Below are positions 35,011-42,291 of a DNA stretch of 49,109 nt, one piece after another. Each line of letters starts with the position of its first letter. Within the stretch, counting starts at the first letter, position 1. The notes under the pieces were generated by a model that was not told the DNA's origin, ran no database searches, and saw nothing but the letters and a program-made list of their open reading frames with translations. The stretch is from an uncultured Pseudomonas sp. (GTDB taxonomy: Bacteria; Pseudomonadota; Gammaproteobacteria; Pseudomonadales; Pseudomonadaceae). The position numbers and the translations under genes are program-made. The DNA is taken from NCBI RefSeq assembly GCF_946885885.1, contig NZ_CAMPHN010000015.1:1-49109 (forward strand), in the 5' to 3' direction.

Positions 35011-36399
35011 GTGACCGCAGTCCCCGCCATTCCCAACAAACTGCAACGCCTATGGCTCAGCGAAGCGATTCGCCTGCGCGAGGAACAGGCCGGCCCGCTG
35101 GAAGATGGCGAAGCCAACCGCCGCGCCCAGGCGCAAGGCGGCACGCTGGCCGAACGTATCGAAAGCCGCGCGCTGTCGCTGGCCGAGCGCGACGGCCAAC
35201 TGGCGGCGCTGTGGCACTGGCGCCAAGGCGCGCGACTGGCGCTCGGCGCCCTTCTGCTGCTCGCCCTGTTCGGCGGTTTCGGCCTGGCGCTGGCCGCCCT
35301 GGGCGATGGCCAGCGCCCGGTGAATGTGTTCTGGGCGCTCGGCAGCCTGCTCGGTCTGCATCTGCTGACGTTGCTCGGCTGGGCCCTCGGCCTGCTGATG
35401 GCAGGCGACAGCGGCGGCGCGCTTGGGCGGCTGTGGCTATGGCTCAGCGCCAAGCTCGCCCGCGATGCCAAGGCCGCACACCTGGCGCCGGCGCTGCTGG
35501 TACTGTTGCAACGCCGGCGACTGGCACGCTGGGGCCTCGGCCTGCTGGTCCATGGCTTCTGGCTGCTGACCCTGAGCAGCGCCCTGCTCGGCGTGTTGGC
35601 GCTGTTCGCCACGCGCCGCTACGGCTTCGTCTGGGAGACCACGATTCTCGGCGGCGACAGTTTCGTCGCCCTGACCCAAACCCTCGGCGCCTTGCCGGCG
35701 CTGCTCGGTTTCCCGCAGCCGGATATCCAATTGATCCGCGCCAGCGCCGTGCCGCTGGATCTGGAAGCCGCCCGCCAGGCCTGGGCCGGCTGGCTGCTCG
35801 GGGTCCTGCTGGTCTACGGCCTGCTGCCGCGGCTGTTGCTCGTCCTGCTGTGCCTGTGGCGCTGGCGGCACGGCCAGGCGCGTCTCGCTCTCGATCTGCA
35901 GTTACCCGGCTACCAGTTACTGCGCGACCGCCTGCAACCGAGCAGCCAGCGCCTCGGCGTCAGCGATGTGGCGCCGGCCCAGCTCAGTCAGGCGCAAGGC
36001 GGCATCCATCCGGGGGCTGGCGACGGCGCACTGCTGGTGGCCATCGAACTGGATCAAAGCCGCCCCTGGCCACCCGCGCTGCCCAAGGCCGTCGCCGATG
36101 CCGGCGTGCTCGACAGCCGCGAGCAGCGCAAGCAGTTGCTCGATCAACTCAGCCGTTTCCCGCCCGCGCGCCTGCTGATCGCCTGCGACCCGCGTCGCTC
36201 GCCGGACCGCGGCACCCTGGCACTGCTCGGCGAACTGGCGCGCTCGGCCGCCGCCACGCGCGTCTGGTTGCTGCAAGCGCCGCCCGGCGAAGCGCTGGAC
36301 AGCGAACGCCTGGGCGATTGGCACCAGGCGCTGGACCAACTGCAACTGAGCCACAGCGACAGCGCGCCGCTGAGCTGGCTGGAGAGCGGCCATGACTGA
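35011..36399 (+). CDS. DUF2868 family membrane protein
   Basis: 462 residues. A soluble helical N-terminus (about 1-65) is followed by four or so transmembrane segments: about 70-95, 105-130, 172-200 and 250-285. A cytoplasmic C-terminal domain with a Rossmann-like pattern follows (RLLIACDPRRSPDRGTLALL, VWLLQAPPG). The family is always seen beside a DUF3482 GTPase, as here, and its function is unknown. The start is GTG at 35011, supported by GAGA upstream; there is no in-frame ATG before conserved sequence. The stop TGA overlaps an ATG (CATGACTGA at 36391-36399) that opens a linker ORF to the GTPase gene. Confidence 0.82.
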   Translation: MTAVPAIPNKLQRLWLSEAIRLREEQAGPLEDGEANRRAQAQGGTLAERIESRALSLAERDGQLAALWHWRQGARLALGALLLLALFGGFGLALAALGDGQRPVNVFWALGSLLGLHLLTLLGWALGLLMAGDSGGALGRLWLWLSAKLARDAKAAHLAPALLVLLQRRRLARWGLGLLVHGFWLLTLSSALLGVLALFATRRYGFVWETTILGGDSFVALTQTLGALPALLGFPQPDIQLIRASAVPLDLEAARQAWAGWLLGVLLVYGLLPRLLLVLLCLWRWRHGQARLALDLQLPGYQLLRDRLQPSSQRLGVSDVAPAQLSQAQGGIHPGAGDGALLVAIELDQSRPWPPALPKAVADAGVLDSREQRKQLLDQLSRFPPARLLIACDPRRSPDRGTLALLGELARSAAATRVWLLQAPPGEALDSERLGDWHQALDQLQLSHSDSAPLSWLESGHD

Positions 36400-36520
36400 C
36401 AGCGATCAATCCGGGCTATGCGACCTGGGTAGGGTGGATGACGCCTTTTTCATCCACCATCGTTTTTGGTGGATGGATAAAGCGTCAGCTACGCGCCCCG
36501 ATCCACCCCGGAGCCTATGA
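36392..36520 (+). other. 42-codon linker ORF spanning a repeat between the DUF2868 and GTPase genes
   Basis: It starts at ATG 36392, inside the end of the DUF2868 gene, begins MTDSDQSG, and stays open across a GTAGGGTGGAT-type repeat. It ends with TGA at 36518-36520, overlapping the GTPase start (ATGATG 36517-36522). It may pass ribosomes from one gene to the next. Its first codons could be the former N-terminus of the GTPase, which in relatives often starts with a few polar residues at an overlap. No independent function is suggested. Confidence 0.55.
36429..36509. repeat. GTAGGGTGGAT repeat between the DUF2868 and GTPase genes
   Basis: GTAGGGTGGATGACGCC (from 36429) and ATCCACC/GGTGGAT arms in the middle form a strong hairpin around CATCGTTTTT. 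GATCCACCCC ends the element near 36509. It is related to the other GTAGGGTGG repeats of the window. Confidence 0.75.
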
Positions 36521-37887
36521 TGAACCGTCCGCTGAAACTCGCCGTGGTAGGCCACACCAATGTCGGCAAAACCTCGCTGCTGCGCACCCTGACCCGCGAC
36601 GCCGGTTTCGGCGAGGTGTCCCATCGGCCCAGCACCACCCGGCATGTCGAGGGCGCGCGGCTGTCGGTGGATGGCGAGGCCTTGCTGGAGCTGTACGACA
36701 CGCCCGGCCTGGAAGACGCCATCGCCCTGCTCGACTACCTGGAGCGCCTGGATCGCCCCGGCGAACGCCTCGACGGCCCGGCTCGGGTCGCCCGTTTTCT
36801 CGACGGCAGCGAGGCGCGCCAGCGCTTCGAACAGGAGGCCAAGGTGCTGCGCCAACTGCTGGCGTCCGATGCCGGCCTCTATGTGATCGACGCACGCGAA
36901 CCGGTGCTGGCCAAGTACCGCGACGAACTGGCCGCTCTCAGCATGTGCGGCCGGCCGCTACTACCGGTGCTCAACTTCGTCGCCAGCACCACGCACCGCG
37001 AAGACGATTGGCGCGCAGCCCTGGCGCGTCTCGGTTTGCACGCCCTGGTGCGGTTCGACAGCGTGGCGCCGCCGCTGGACGGCGAGCGACGTCTGTACGA
37101 CAGCCTGGCGCTGCTACAGGAAAAAGCCCGCCCACAGTTGCAACGCCTGATCGACGACCACGAGGCCCAGCGTCAAGCCCGCCGCCACAGCGGTGCTCGA
37201 CTGATCGCCGAACTATTGCTCGATTGCGCCGCCTGTCGGCGCAGCGTGGCGACCGAGCCTGCACTCGAACAAGCGGCGGTCCGCGAGCTGCGCGAGGCCG
37301 TCCGCCAGCGCGAGCAACGCTGCGTCGACGCCTTGCTGCGCCTGTACGCCTTCCGCAAGGACGACGCCAAAGCCGCCGAGCTGCCGCTGCTCGATGGCCG
37401 CTGGGGCGACGACCTGTTCAACCCGGAAACCCTCAAGCAGCTTGGCATCAATATCGGCGGCGGCATGGCCGCAGGTGCGGCCACCGGGGCCGGCATCGAC
37501 CTGCTGGTCGGCGGCATCACCCTTGGCGCGGCGGCTGTCGCGGGCGCGCTGCTCGGCGGCGGCGCGCAAACCCTGCGCAACTATGGCGCGCGCCTGAAAG
37601 GCAAACTCAAGGGTCAACGCGAACTGACCGTCGACGACGCCGTGCTGCGCCTGCTCGCCCTGCGCCAGCAACTGCTATTACACGCATTGGAAGCCCGCGG
37701 CCATGCCGCCGTGGCGGCGATCACCCTGGCTATTCCCCAGGATGAAAGCTGGCGCCAAGGCAAACTGCCGGACGCCCTGCACAAAGCCCGCGCCCATCCC
37801 GAATGGTCGTCGCTCAATCCCGCCGCGCGGCTGGAAGACGGCGAACGCCAGGAACAGGTGCAGCAGCTGGCGACGGAGTTGCTCTAG
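36517..37887 (+). CDS. DUF3482 family GTPase
   Basis: 456 residues. A TrmE-Era-type GTPase domain is N-terminal: G1 GHTNVGKT (12-19), switch region RPSTTRHVEGA, G3 DTPG (61-64). The G4 position reads VLNFVAS instead of NKxD, so guanine specificity needs testing. The C-terminal half has a long glycine-rich hydrophobic stretch (NIGGGMAAGAATGAGIDLLV onward, about 307-350) that could insert in a membrane, followed by a helical tail. It pairs with DUF2868, probably as a membrane-bound GTPase complex of unknown role. GGAG upstream supports ATG 36517 or 36520. The last 30 bases of the gene are repeated 143 bases further on. Confidence 0.85.
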   Translation: MMNRPLKLAVVGHTNVGKTSLLRTLTRDAGFGEVSHRPSTTRHVEGARLSVDGEALLELYDTPGLEDAIALLDYLERLDRPGERLDGPARVARFLDGSEARQRFEQEAKVLRQLLASDAGLYVIDAREPVLAKYRDELAALSMCGRPLLPVLNFVASTTHREDDWRAALARLGLHALVRFDSVAPPLDGERRLYDSLALLQEKARPQLQRLIDDHEAQRQARRHSGARLIAELLLDCAACRRSVATEPALEQAAVRELREAVRQREQRCVDALLRLYAFRKDDAKAAELPLLDGRWGDDLFNPETLKQLGINIGGGMAAGAATGAGIDLLVGGITLGAAAVAGALLGGGAQTLRNYGARLKGKLKGQRELTVDDAVLRLLALRQQLLLHALEARGHAAVAAITLAIPQDESWRQGKLPDALHKARAHPEWSSLNPAARLEDGERQEQVQQLATELL

Positions 37888-38142
37888 ATACCCCTCCCCG
37901 GGTTACGCCTACGGCTAACCCGGGCTACGAACCGCATCCGTAGCCCGGGTTGAGCGCAGCGATACCCGGGAGCGGGACGAGATATCTCAGACCGCCACAG
38001 GCGCAGCAGTTGGCGGCGGTGTTGCTCTAGGAGCCCCTTCCCGGGTTACGCCTACGGCTAACCCAGGCTACGAACCGCATCCGTAGCCCGGGTTGAGCGC
38101 AGCGATACCCGGGAGCTGTCTGAGATATCTCAGACCGCCACG
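37854..38142. repeat. 143-bp tandem duplication across the GTPase/thyA convergent junction
   Basis: Two units with a constant offset of 143 bases. GCTCTAG occurs at 37881 and 38024, GGGTTACGCC at 37900 and 38043, and GATATCTCAGACCGCCAC at 37981 and 38124. Each unit holds the 3' end of the GTPase gene, a CCCGGGTTACGCC...TAGCCCGGGTT palindrome and the 3' end of thyA. A few substitutions separate the copies. Confidence 0.92.
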
Positions 38143-38924
38143 GGCGCCGGGATATGCGGATGGGCCTGGTAATCCAACAATTCGAAATCCTCGAACTTGA
38201 AGGCGAAGATGTCCTTCACCGCGGGATTGAGCTTCATGGTCGGCAACGGCAGCGGCTCACGGGAGAGTTGCAGGTCGGTCTGTTCGATATGGTTGGCGTA
38301 CAGGTGGCAGTCACCGCCGGTCCAGATGAAGTCGCCCGGTTGCAAGTCGCAGACTTGGGCGACCATCAGGGTCAGCAGCGCGTAGCTGGCGATATTGAAG
38401 GGCACGCCGAGGAAGATGTCGGCCGAGCGCTGATACAGCTGGCAGCTCAACTTGCCGTCGGCGACGTAGAACTGGAACAACGCGTGGCACGGCGGCAGTG
38501 CCATCTGCTCGACCAGCCCGGGGTTCCAGGCGGAGACGATCAGCCGGCGCGAATCCGGGTTCTTCCTGATCATCTCGATCAACTTGGCGATCTGGTCGAT
38601 CGACTCGCCGTTCGGCGCCGGCCAGTTGCGCCACTGATAGCCGTAGACCGGGCCGAGGTCGCCGTTTTCGTCGGCCCATTCGTCCCAGATACGCACGCCG
38701 TTTTCCTTCAGGTACCTGATATTGGTGTCGCCCTGCAGGAACCACAGCAGCTCGTGGATGATCGATTTCAGGTGGCACTTCTTGGTGGTCACCAGGGGGA
38801 AGCCTTGCGCCAGGTCGAAGCGCATCTGGTGGGCGAAAACACTGTAGGTGCCAGTGCCGGTGCGGTCGCTCTTGAAGGTGCCGGTGTCACGCACCAGGCG
38901 CATCAGGTCGAGGTACTGTTTCAT
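38130..38924 (-). CDS. thyA: Thymidylate synthase
   Basis: 264 residues, the same length as E. coli ThyA. It converts dUMP to dTMP with methylenetetrahydrofolate, giving dihydrofolate for FolA. The start is [20 protein letters not shown] at ATG 38924; the catalytic Cys is near residue 146 in [13 protein letters not shown], with [20 protein letters not shown] after it. A longer open frame to 39665 is only the shadow of lgt. The start overlaps the lgt stop by 4 bases (TCAT on the plus strand, 38921-38924), so lgt and thyA are coupled. The stop lies in the second unit of a tandem duplication. Confidence 0.98.
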   Translation of the reverse strand: MKQYLDLMRLVRDTGTFKSDRTGTGTYSVFAHQMRFDLAQGFPLVTTKKCHLKSIIHELLWFLQGDTNIRYLKENGVRIWDEWADENGDLGPVYGYQWRNWPAPNGESIDQIAKLIEMIRKNPDSRRLIVSAWNPGLVEQMALPPCHALFQFYVADGKLSCQLYQRSADIFLGVPFNIASYALLTLMVAQVCDLQPGDFIWTGGDCHLYANHIEQTDLQLSREPLPLPTMKLNPAVKDIFAFKFEDFELLDYQAHPHIPAPVAV

Positions 38925-39724
38925 CGCACGGCTCCTTGGGCGGCTTGGCGGTGGTAGGCGAACCAGATCAACCCGAGGCCGCCGAGAACCATCGGCACAC
39001 AGAGCACCTGCCCCATGGTCAACCAGCCGCCGGCGAGATAGCCGAGTTGGACGTCCGGCACGCGCACGAACTCGACGATAAAGCGGAAGATTCCGTAGCA
39101 CAGGGCGAACATGCCCGACACCGCCATGGTCGGCCGCTGCTTGCGCGAGTAGAACCAGAGGATGGCGAACAGCGCCACGCCTTCGAGGGCGAACTGATAG
39201 AGCTGAGAAGGATGGCGCGCCAGTTGTTCGGGATCGGTGGGGAAGACCATGGCCCAAGGCACATCGCTGGCCTTGCCCCAGAGTTCGGCATTGATGAAGT
39301 TGCCGATGCGCCCGGCGCCGAGGCCGATCGGCACCAGTGGCGCGATAAAATCCATCAACTGGAAGAAGCTCTTGTCGTTGCGCTGGCCGAACCACCAGGT
39401 CGCCAACATCACGCCGATCAGGCCGCCGTGGAACGACATGCCGCCCTTCCATACCTGCAGAATCAGGCTCGGCTGATCGATATAGGACTCGAGGTCGTAG
39501 AACAGCACATAGCCCAGGCGCCCACCGAGAATCACTCCCATGGCCACCCAGAACACCAGATCGGAGAGTTTCTCCTTGTTCCAGTTGGGCTCGAAGGCAT
39601 TGACCCGCCGCGACGCCAACCACCAGGCGCCGCCGATGCCGATCAGGTACATCAGGCCATACCAATGAATCTTGACCAATCCCAGGTCCAGGGCCACCGG
39701 GTTTATCTGCGGATAAGGCAGCAT
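38921..39724 (-). CDS. lgt: Phosphatidylglycerol-prolipoprotein diacylglyceryl transferase
   Basis: 267 residues, inner membrane, about seven transmembrane helices. Lgt transfers diacylglycerol to the lipobox Cys of prolipoproteins, the first step of lipoprotein maturation. The signature [14 protein letters not shown] is present, as is [16 protein letters not shown]. It starts [15 protein letters not shown] at 39724, 9 bases after the TauE-like gene, and its stop overlaps the thyA start. This is the usual TauE-lgt-thyA operon of Pseudomonas. Confidence 0.97.
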   Translation of the reverse strand: MLPYPQINPVALDLGLVKIHWYGLMYLIGIGGAWWLASRRVNAFEPNWNKEKLSDLVFWVAMGVILGGRLGYVLFYDLESYIDQPSLILQVWKGGMSFHGGLIGVMLATWWFGQRNDKSFFQLMDFIAPLVPIGLGAGRIGNFINAELWGKASDVPWAMVFPTDPEQLARHPSQLYQFALEGVALFAILWFYSRKQRPTMAVSGMFALCYGIFRFIVEFVRVPDVQLGYLAGGWLTMGQVLCVPMVLGGLGLIWFAYHRQAAQGAVR

Positions 39725-39733
39725 TTCAATTCC

Positions 39734-40516
39734 TCAAATCAGAAAACTCAAGCCCACGCAAAACAGCAGCAGGGCGAATAAACGTTTAAGCAGGCGCGGC
39801 GACAAACGGTGCGCCAGGCGTGCGCCGAAACGGGCGAAAAACATGCTGGTGACGGCGATCCCGGCCATCGCCGGCAAGTAGATGAAACCCAGGCTCCAAG
39901 GCGGCAACTGCGGCTTATCCCAACCCAGCCACATGAAGGTCAGGGCGCCAGCCACGGCAATCGGCAGGCCGCAAGCCGCCGAGGTCGCCACCGCCTGCTG
40001 CATGGGTACGCTGCGCCAGGTCAGGAAAGGCACATTGAGCGAGCCGCCACCAATACCGAATATCGCCGAAGCCCAGCCAATCACACCGCCGGCGACGCTC
40101 AGGCCAAATTTACCTGGAACACTGCTGCTGGCCTTGGGTCTTAGGTCAAGAGCCATTTGCAGGGCGATGATAATGGCGAATACGCCGATGATCTTCTGCA
40201 GTTTCTCGCCCTGAATGGCCGAAGCGGTCGCCGCACCAAGCGCTGCACCGAGCAGAATGCCGAGAGTCATCCAGATGAAGATTGGCCAGCGCACTGCACC
40301 TTTGCGTTGGTGCTCCAGCACCGAATTCACCGAAGTGAAAACAATAGTCGCCAAAGAGGTGCCGACCGCCAGATGGGTCAGCACGCTCGGGTCGACTCCC
40401 TGTGCGGCAAAACTGAATACCAGCACCGGTACGATGATGATGCCGCCGCCCACGCCAAATAGCCCGGCCAGTACTCCGGCGGCGGCGCCCAGCAGTAAAT
40501 ACAGCAGCAATTCCAT
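39734..40516 (-). CDS. TauE/SafE family anion permease
   Basis: 260 residues with about eight transmembrane helices. The family repeat motif appears twice: GAAAGVLAGLFGVGGGIIIV near the start and IGWASAIFGIGGGSLNVPFL in the middle. Members export sulfite, sulfoacetate or related organosulfur anions; the substrate here is not known. I start at ATG 40516 (MELLLYLLLG), where the first helix begins, and not at an in-frame start 27 codons upstream. GGGGCG upstream is a fair ribosome binding site. It is first in the operon with lgt and thyA. Confidence 0.88.
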   Translation of the reverse strand: MELLLYLLLGAAAGVLAGLFGVGGGIIIVPVLVFSFAAQGVDPSVLTHLAVGTSLATIVFTSVNSVLEHQRKGAVRWPIFIWMTLGILLGAALGAATASAIQGEKLQKIIGVFAIIIALQMALDLRPKASSSVPGKFGLSVAGGVIGWASAIFGIGGGSLNVPFLTWRSVPMQQAVATSAACGLPIAVAGALTFMWLGWDKPQLPPWSLGFIYLPAMAGIAVTSMFFARFGARLAHRLSPRLLKRLFALLLFCVGLSFLI

Positions 40517-40657
40517 CGATACGCCCCGAAAATAAAGCGCAATGGTAATAGGCGCGGGCATGGGCGGGAAGCGCCAAGCAGTAACTGGCAGTTGCATATC
40601 GGGCCGCCGACGTTACAAGCTTAGGGCTTCAAGCTTACAGATCCCCAAGGGGGTTCC

Positions 40658-41404
40658 ATGTGCCTGATCGTTTTCGCCTGGCGTCCGGGCCATCCGCAGC
40701 CCTTGCTGCTGGCTGCCAACCGTGACGAATTCTATGACCGCCCCACCCTGCCGCTGGTCGAGTGGCCGGAAGCGCCCGGGGTCATCGCCGGGCGCGATCA
40801 GCAGGCCGGCGGTACCTGGCTGGGCATCGGCCCGCAGGGGCGTTTCGCCGCGCTGACCAATATCCGCGACCCGCGCCAGCCGCCGCGAGGCCGCTCCAGA
40901 GGCGAATTGTCCATCCAGTACCTGGGCGGTTCACTGGGGCCGGAAGCCTTCTTACACGACCTGGCGAAACGTGCCGGGGACTACTCGGGTTTCAATTTAT
41001 TGCTCGGCGACCGGGAGCAGCTCTGGCTGCTCAATTCCCGCGCCGGCAAGCCCGTGCAATTGACGGAAGGTCTTTACGGCCTGTCGAATGCCGATCTGGA
41101 TACGCCCTGGCCCAAGGTGGAAAAAGCCAAGGCGTTGCTGAGCGAATGCCTGATCAGACCGCAAATCCCCTCCTTGCTGGACCTGCTGCACGACGCGCAG
41201 CAAGTCGAAGACGCTCAGCTACCCGACACCGGCGTGGGTTTGAACACCGAACGCCTGCTCTCGGGCATTTTTATCGCCACCCGCAGCTACGGCACCCGCG
41301 CCAGTACGGTTCTGGTCATGCACGCCGATGGCCGGCGGCAACTGGTCGAGCGCAGTTTCGGGCCCTACGGCGTGCTGCTGGGAGAGGTCACCCTCGAATG
41401 CTGA
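40658..41404 (+). CDS. NRDE family protein (TANGO2-like)
   Basis: 248 residues. It starts MCLIVFAWRPGHPQPLLLAA and has the name-giving NRDEFYDRP motif at 21-29. Cys2 at the N-terminus and GTWLGIGPQGRFAALTNIRD match the Ntn-hydrolase-like fold proposed for the family. The function in bacteria is unsettled; the eukaryotic relative TANGO2 is linked to heme or lipid handling. ATG 40658 follows AAGGGGG. It is divergent from the TauE-lgt-thyA operon and convergent with the next gene. Confidence 0.88.
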   Translation: MCLIVFAWRPGHPQPLLLAANRDEFYDRPTLPLVEWPEAPGVIAGRDQQAGGTWLGIGPQGRFAALTNIRDPRQPPRGRSRGELSIQYLGGSLGPEAFLHDLAKRAGDYSGFNLLLGDREQLWLLNSRAGKPVQLTEGLYGLSNADLDTPWPKVEKAKALLSECLIRPQIPSLLDLLHDAQQVEDAQLPDTGVGLNTERLLSGIFIATRSYGTRASTVLVMHADGRRQLVERSFGPYGVLLGEVTLEC

Positions 41405-41420
41405 GGGCGTGGCGCCCGGC

Positions 41421-42281
41421 TCAGCCCGCGCTCGACGCCTCGCCGAGGTCGTCCAGGACAAACAGCGGCGAAGCTATCGCCGGATCATCGGCATCGGCGA
41501 CCAGCAGCAAGCGGCCATCGGCTTGGAAAGCCAAGCCTTCGACTTTCACAGGCGGCGTCAGCCTGGTCAACTGCGCAATGTTGAAATCCCGGTCGAAACG
41601 GCCGAGCGCACTGCCTGCGCACTCGCCGTCCAGGTAACTGGAGCCGCCACCCTCCGCCGCCGCGCTGAAATGCAGATGCCCGGCGGGACTCGCGCAAAGG
41701 TCGGTGAGGCTCAAGGGCAGCCCGTCCAGGTCCGCCAAGTGCACCGGCAGAATGTGCGACAGCGCGGCCGCGCTCAACCGATCGCCCTCGAGATCGCGCA
41801 GCACTTGCTGCAGATCGAGGAACACCAACGCATTCTCCCCGCCGGCGCCGTTACCGCGCTGCGCCAACAGCAAATGCCGGCCATAGACGACGCCGCCTTC
41901 GAGGTTCAATTCCTGGAAGCGCTCGGCCAACGCCCGATACAAGGGGCCTAGGTCGATCACGCGCACCACACCGGCACGGACCAGGCAGCCGCGGTAGCGC
42001 TGCGGGGTCGAGCCGGAGCCCAGCGCCAGCAAGGCACCGTCGGGCAGCAGAAGCAGCGCTTCGAAATCCGCCTTGAGCCGTTTGCGCGACTTCGGGTCGG
42101 CGGGCAACTCGCCGGGCAGCAGCGCCAACTCGGCCTGCCAGGCGCCGGACAGACTGTAGCGTTGCAGGCTCAGTTGATCGTCCGCCACCAGCCAGAGGTT
42201 ATCGCCTTCACAGACCAGGCCGCTGGCCGCGGACTGGCGCAGATGGGCGATCACGCGCAGCGATAAAGGAGGGTTCAGCAC
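41421..42281 (-). CDS. Predicted beta-propeller-like protein (DUF6929 type)
   Basis: 286 residues without a signal peptide. Repeated blocks of the type L-x-x-D-x-x-G-x-L-L-A-L (ALLLLPDGALLALGSGSTPQ; VEGLAFQADGRLLLVADADD) suggest a WD/SMP-30-like beta-propeller. No catalytic motif is recognised. The start at 42281 is 10 bases after the ptsP stop on the same strand, so the two may be co-transcribed. Confidence 0.75.
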   Translation of the reverse strand: MLNPPLSLRVIAHLRQSAASGLVCEGDNLWLVADDQLSLQRYSLSGAWQAELALLPGELPADPKSRKRLKADFEALLLLPDGALLALGSGSTPQRYRGCLVRAGVVRVIDLGPLYRALAERFQELNLEGGVVYGRHLLLAQRGNGAGGENALVFLDLQQVLRDLEGDRLSAAALSHILPVHLADLDGLPLSLTDLCASPAGHLHFSAAAEGGGSSYLDGECAGSALGRFDRDFNIAQLTRLTPPVKVEGLAFQADGRLLLVADADDPAIASPLFVLDDLGEASSAG

Positions 42282-42291
42282 CCGCCGCTAC

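Noticed and set aside
37854..38142. CRISPR-like array in the GTPase-thyA gap
   Set aside because: Only two copies of a 143-base unit containing gene ends; no short repeats with unique spacers and no cas genes.
38130..39665. A 511-codon frame that looks like a fusion ahead of thyA
   Set aside because: The first half is an out-of-frame reading of lgt; thyA has its own ATG at 38924 and normal length.
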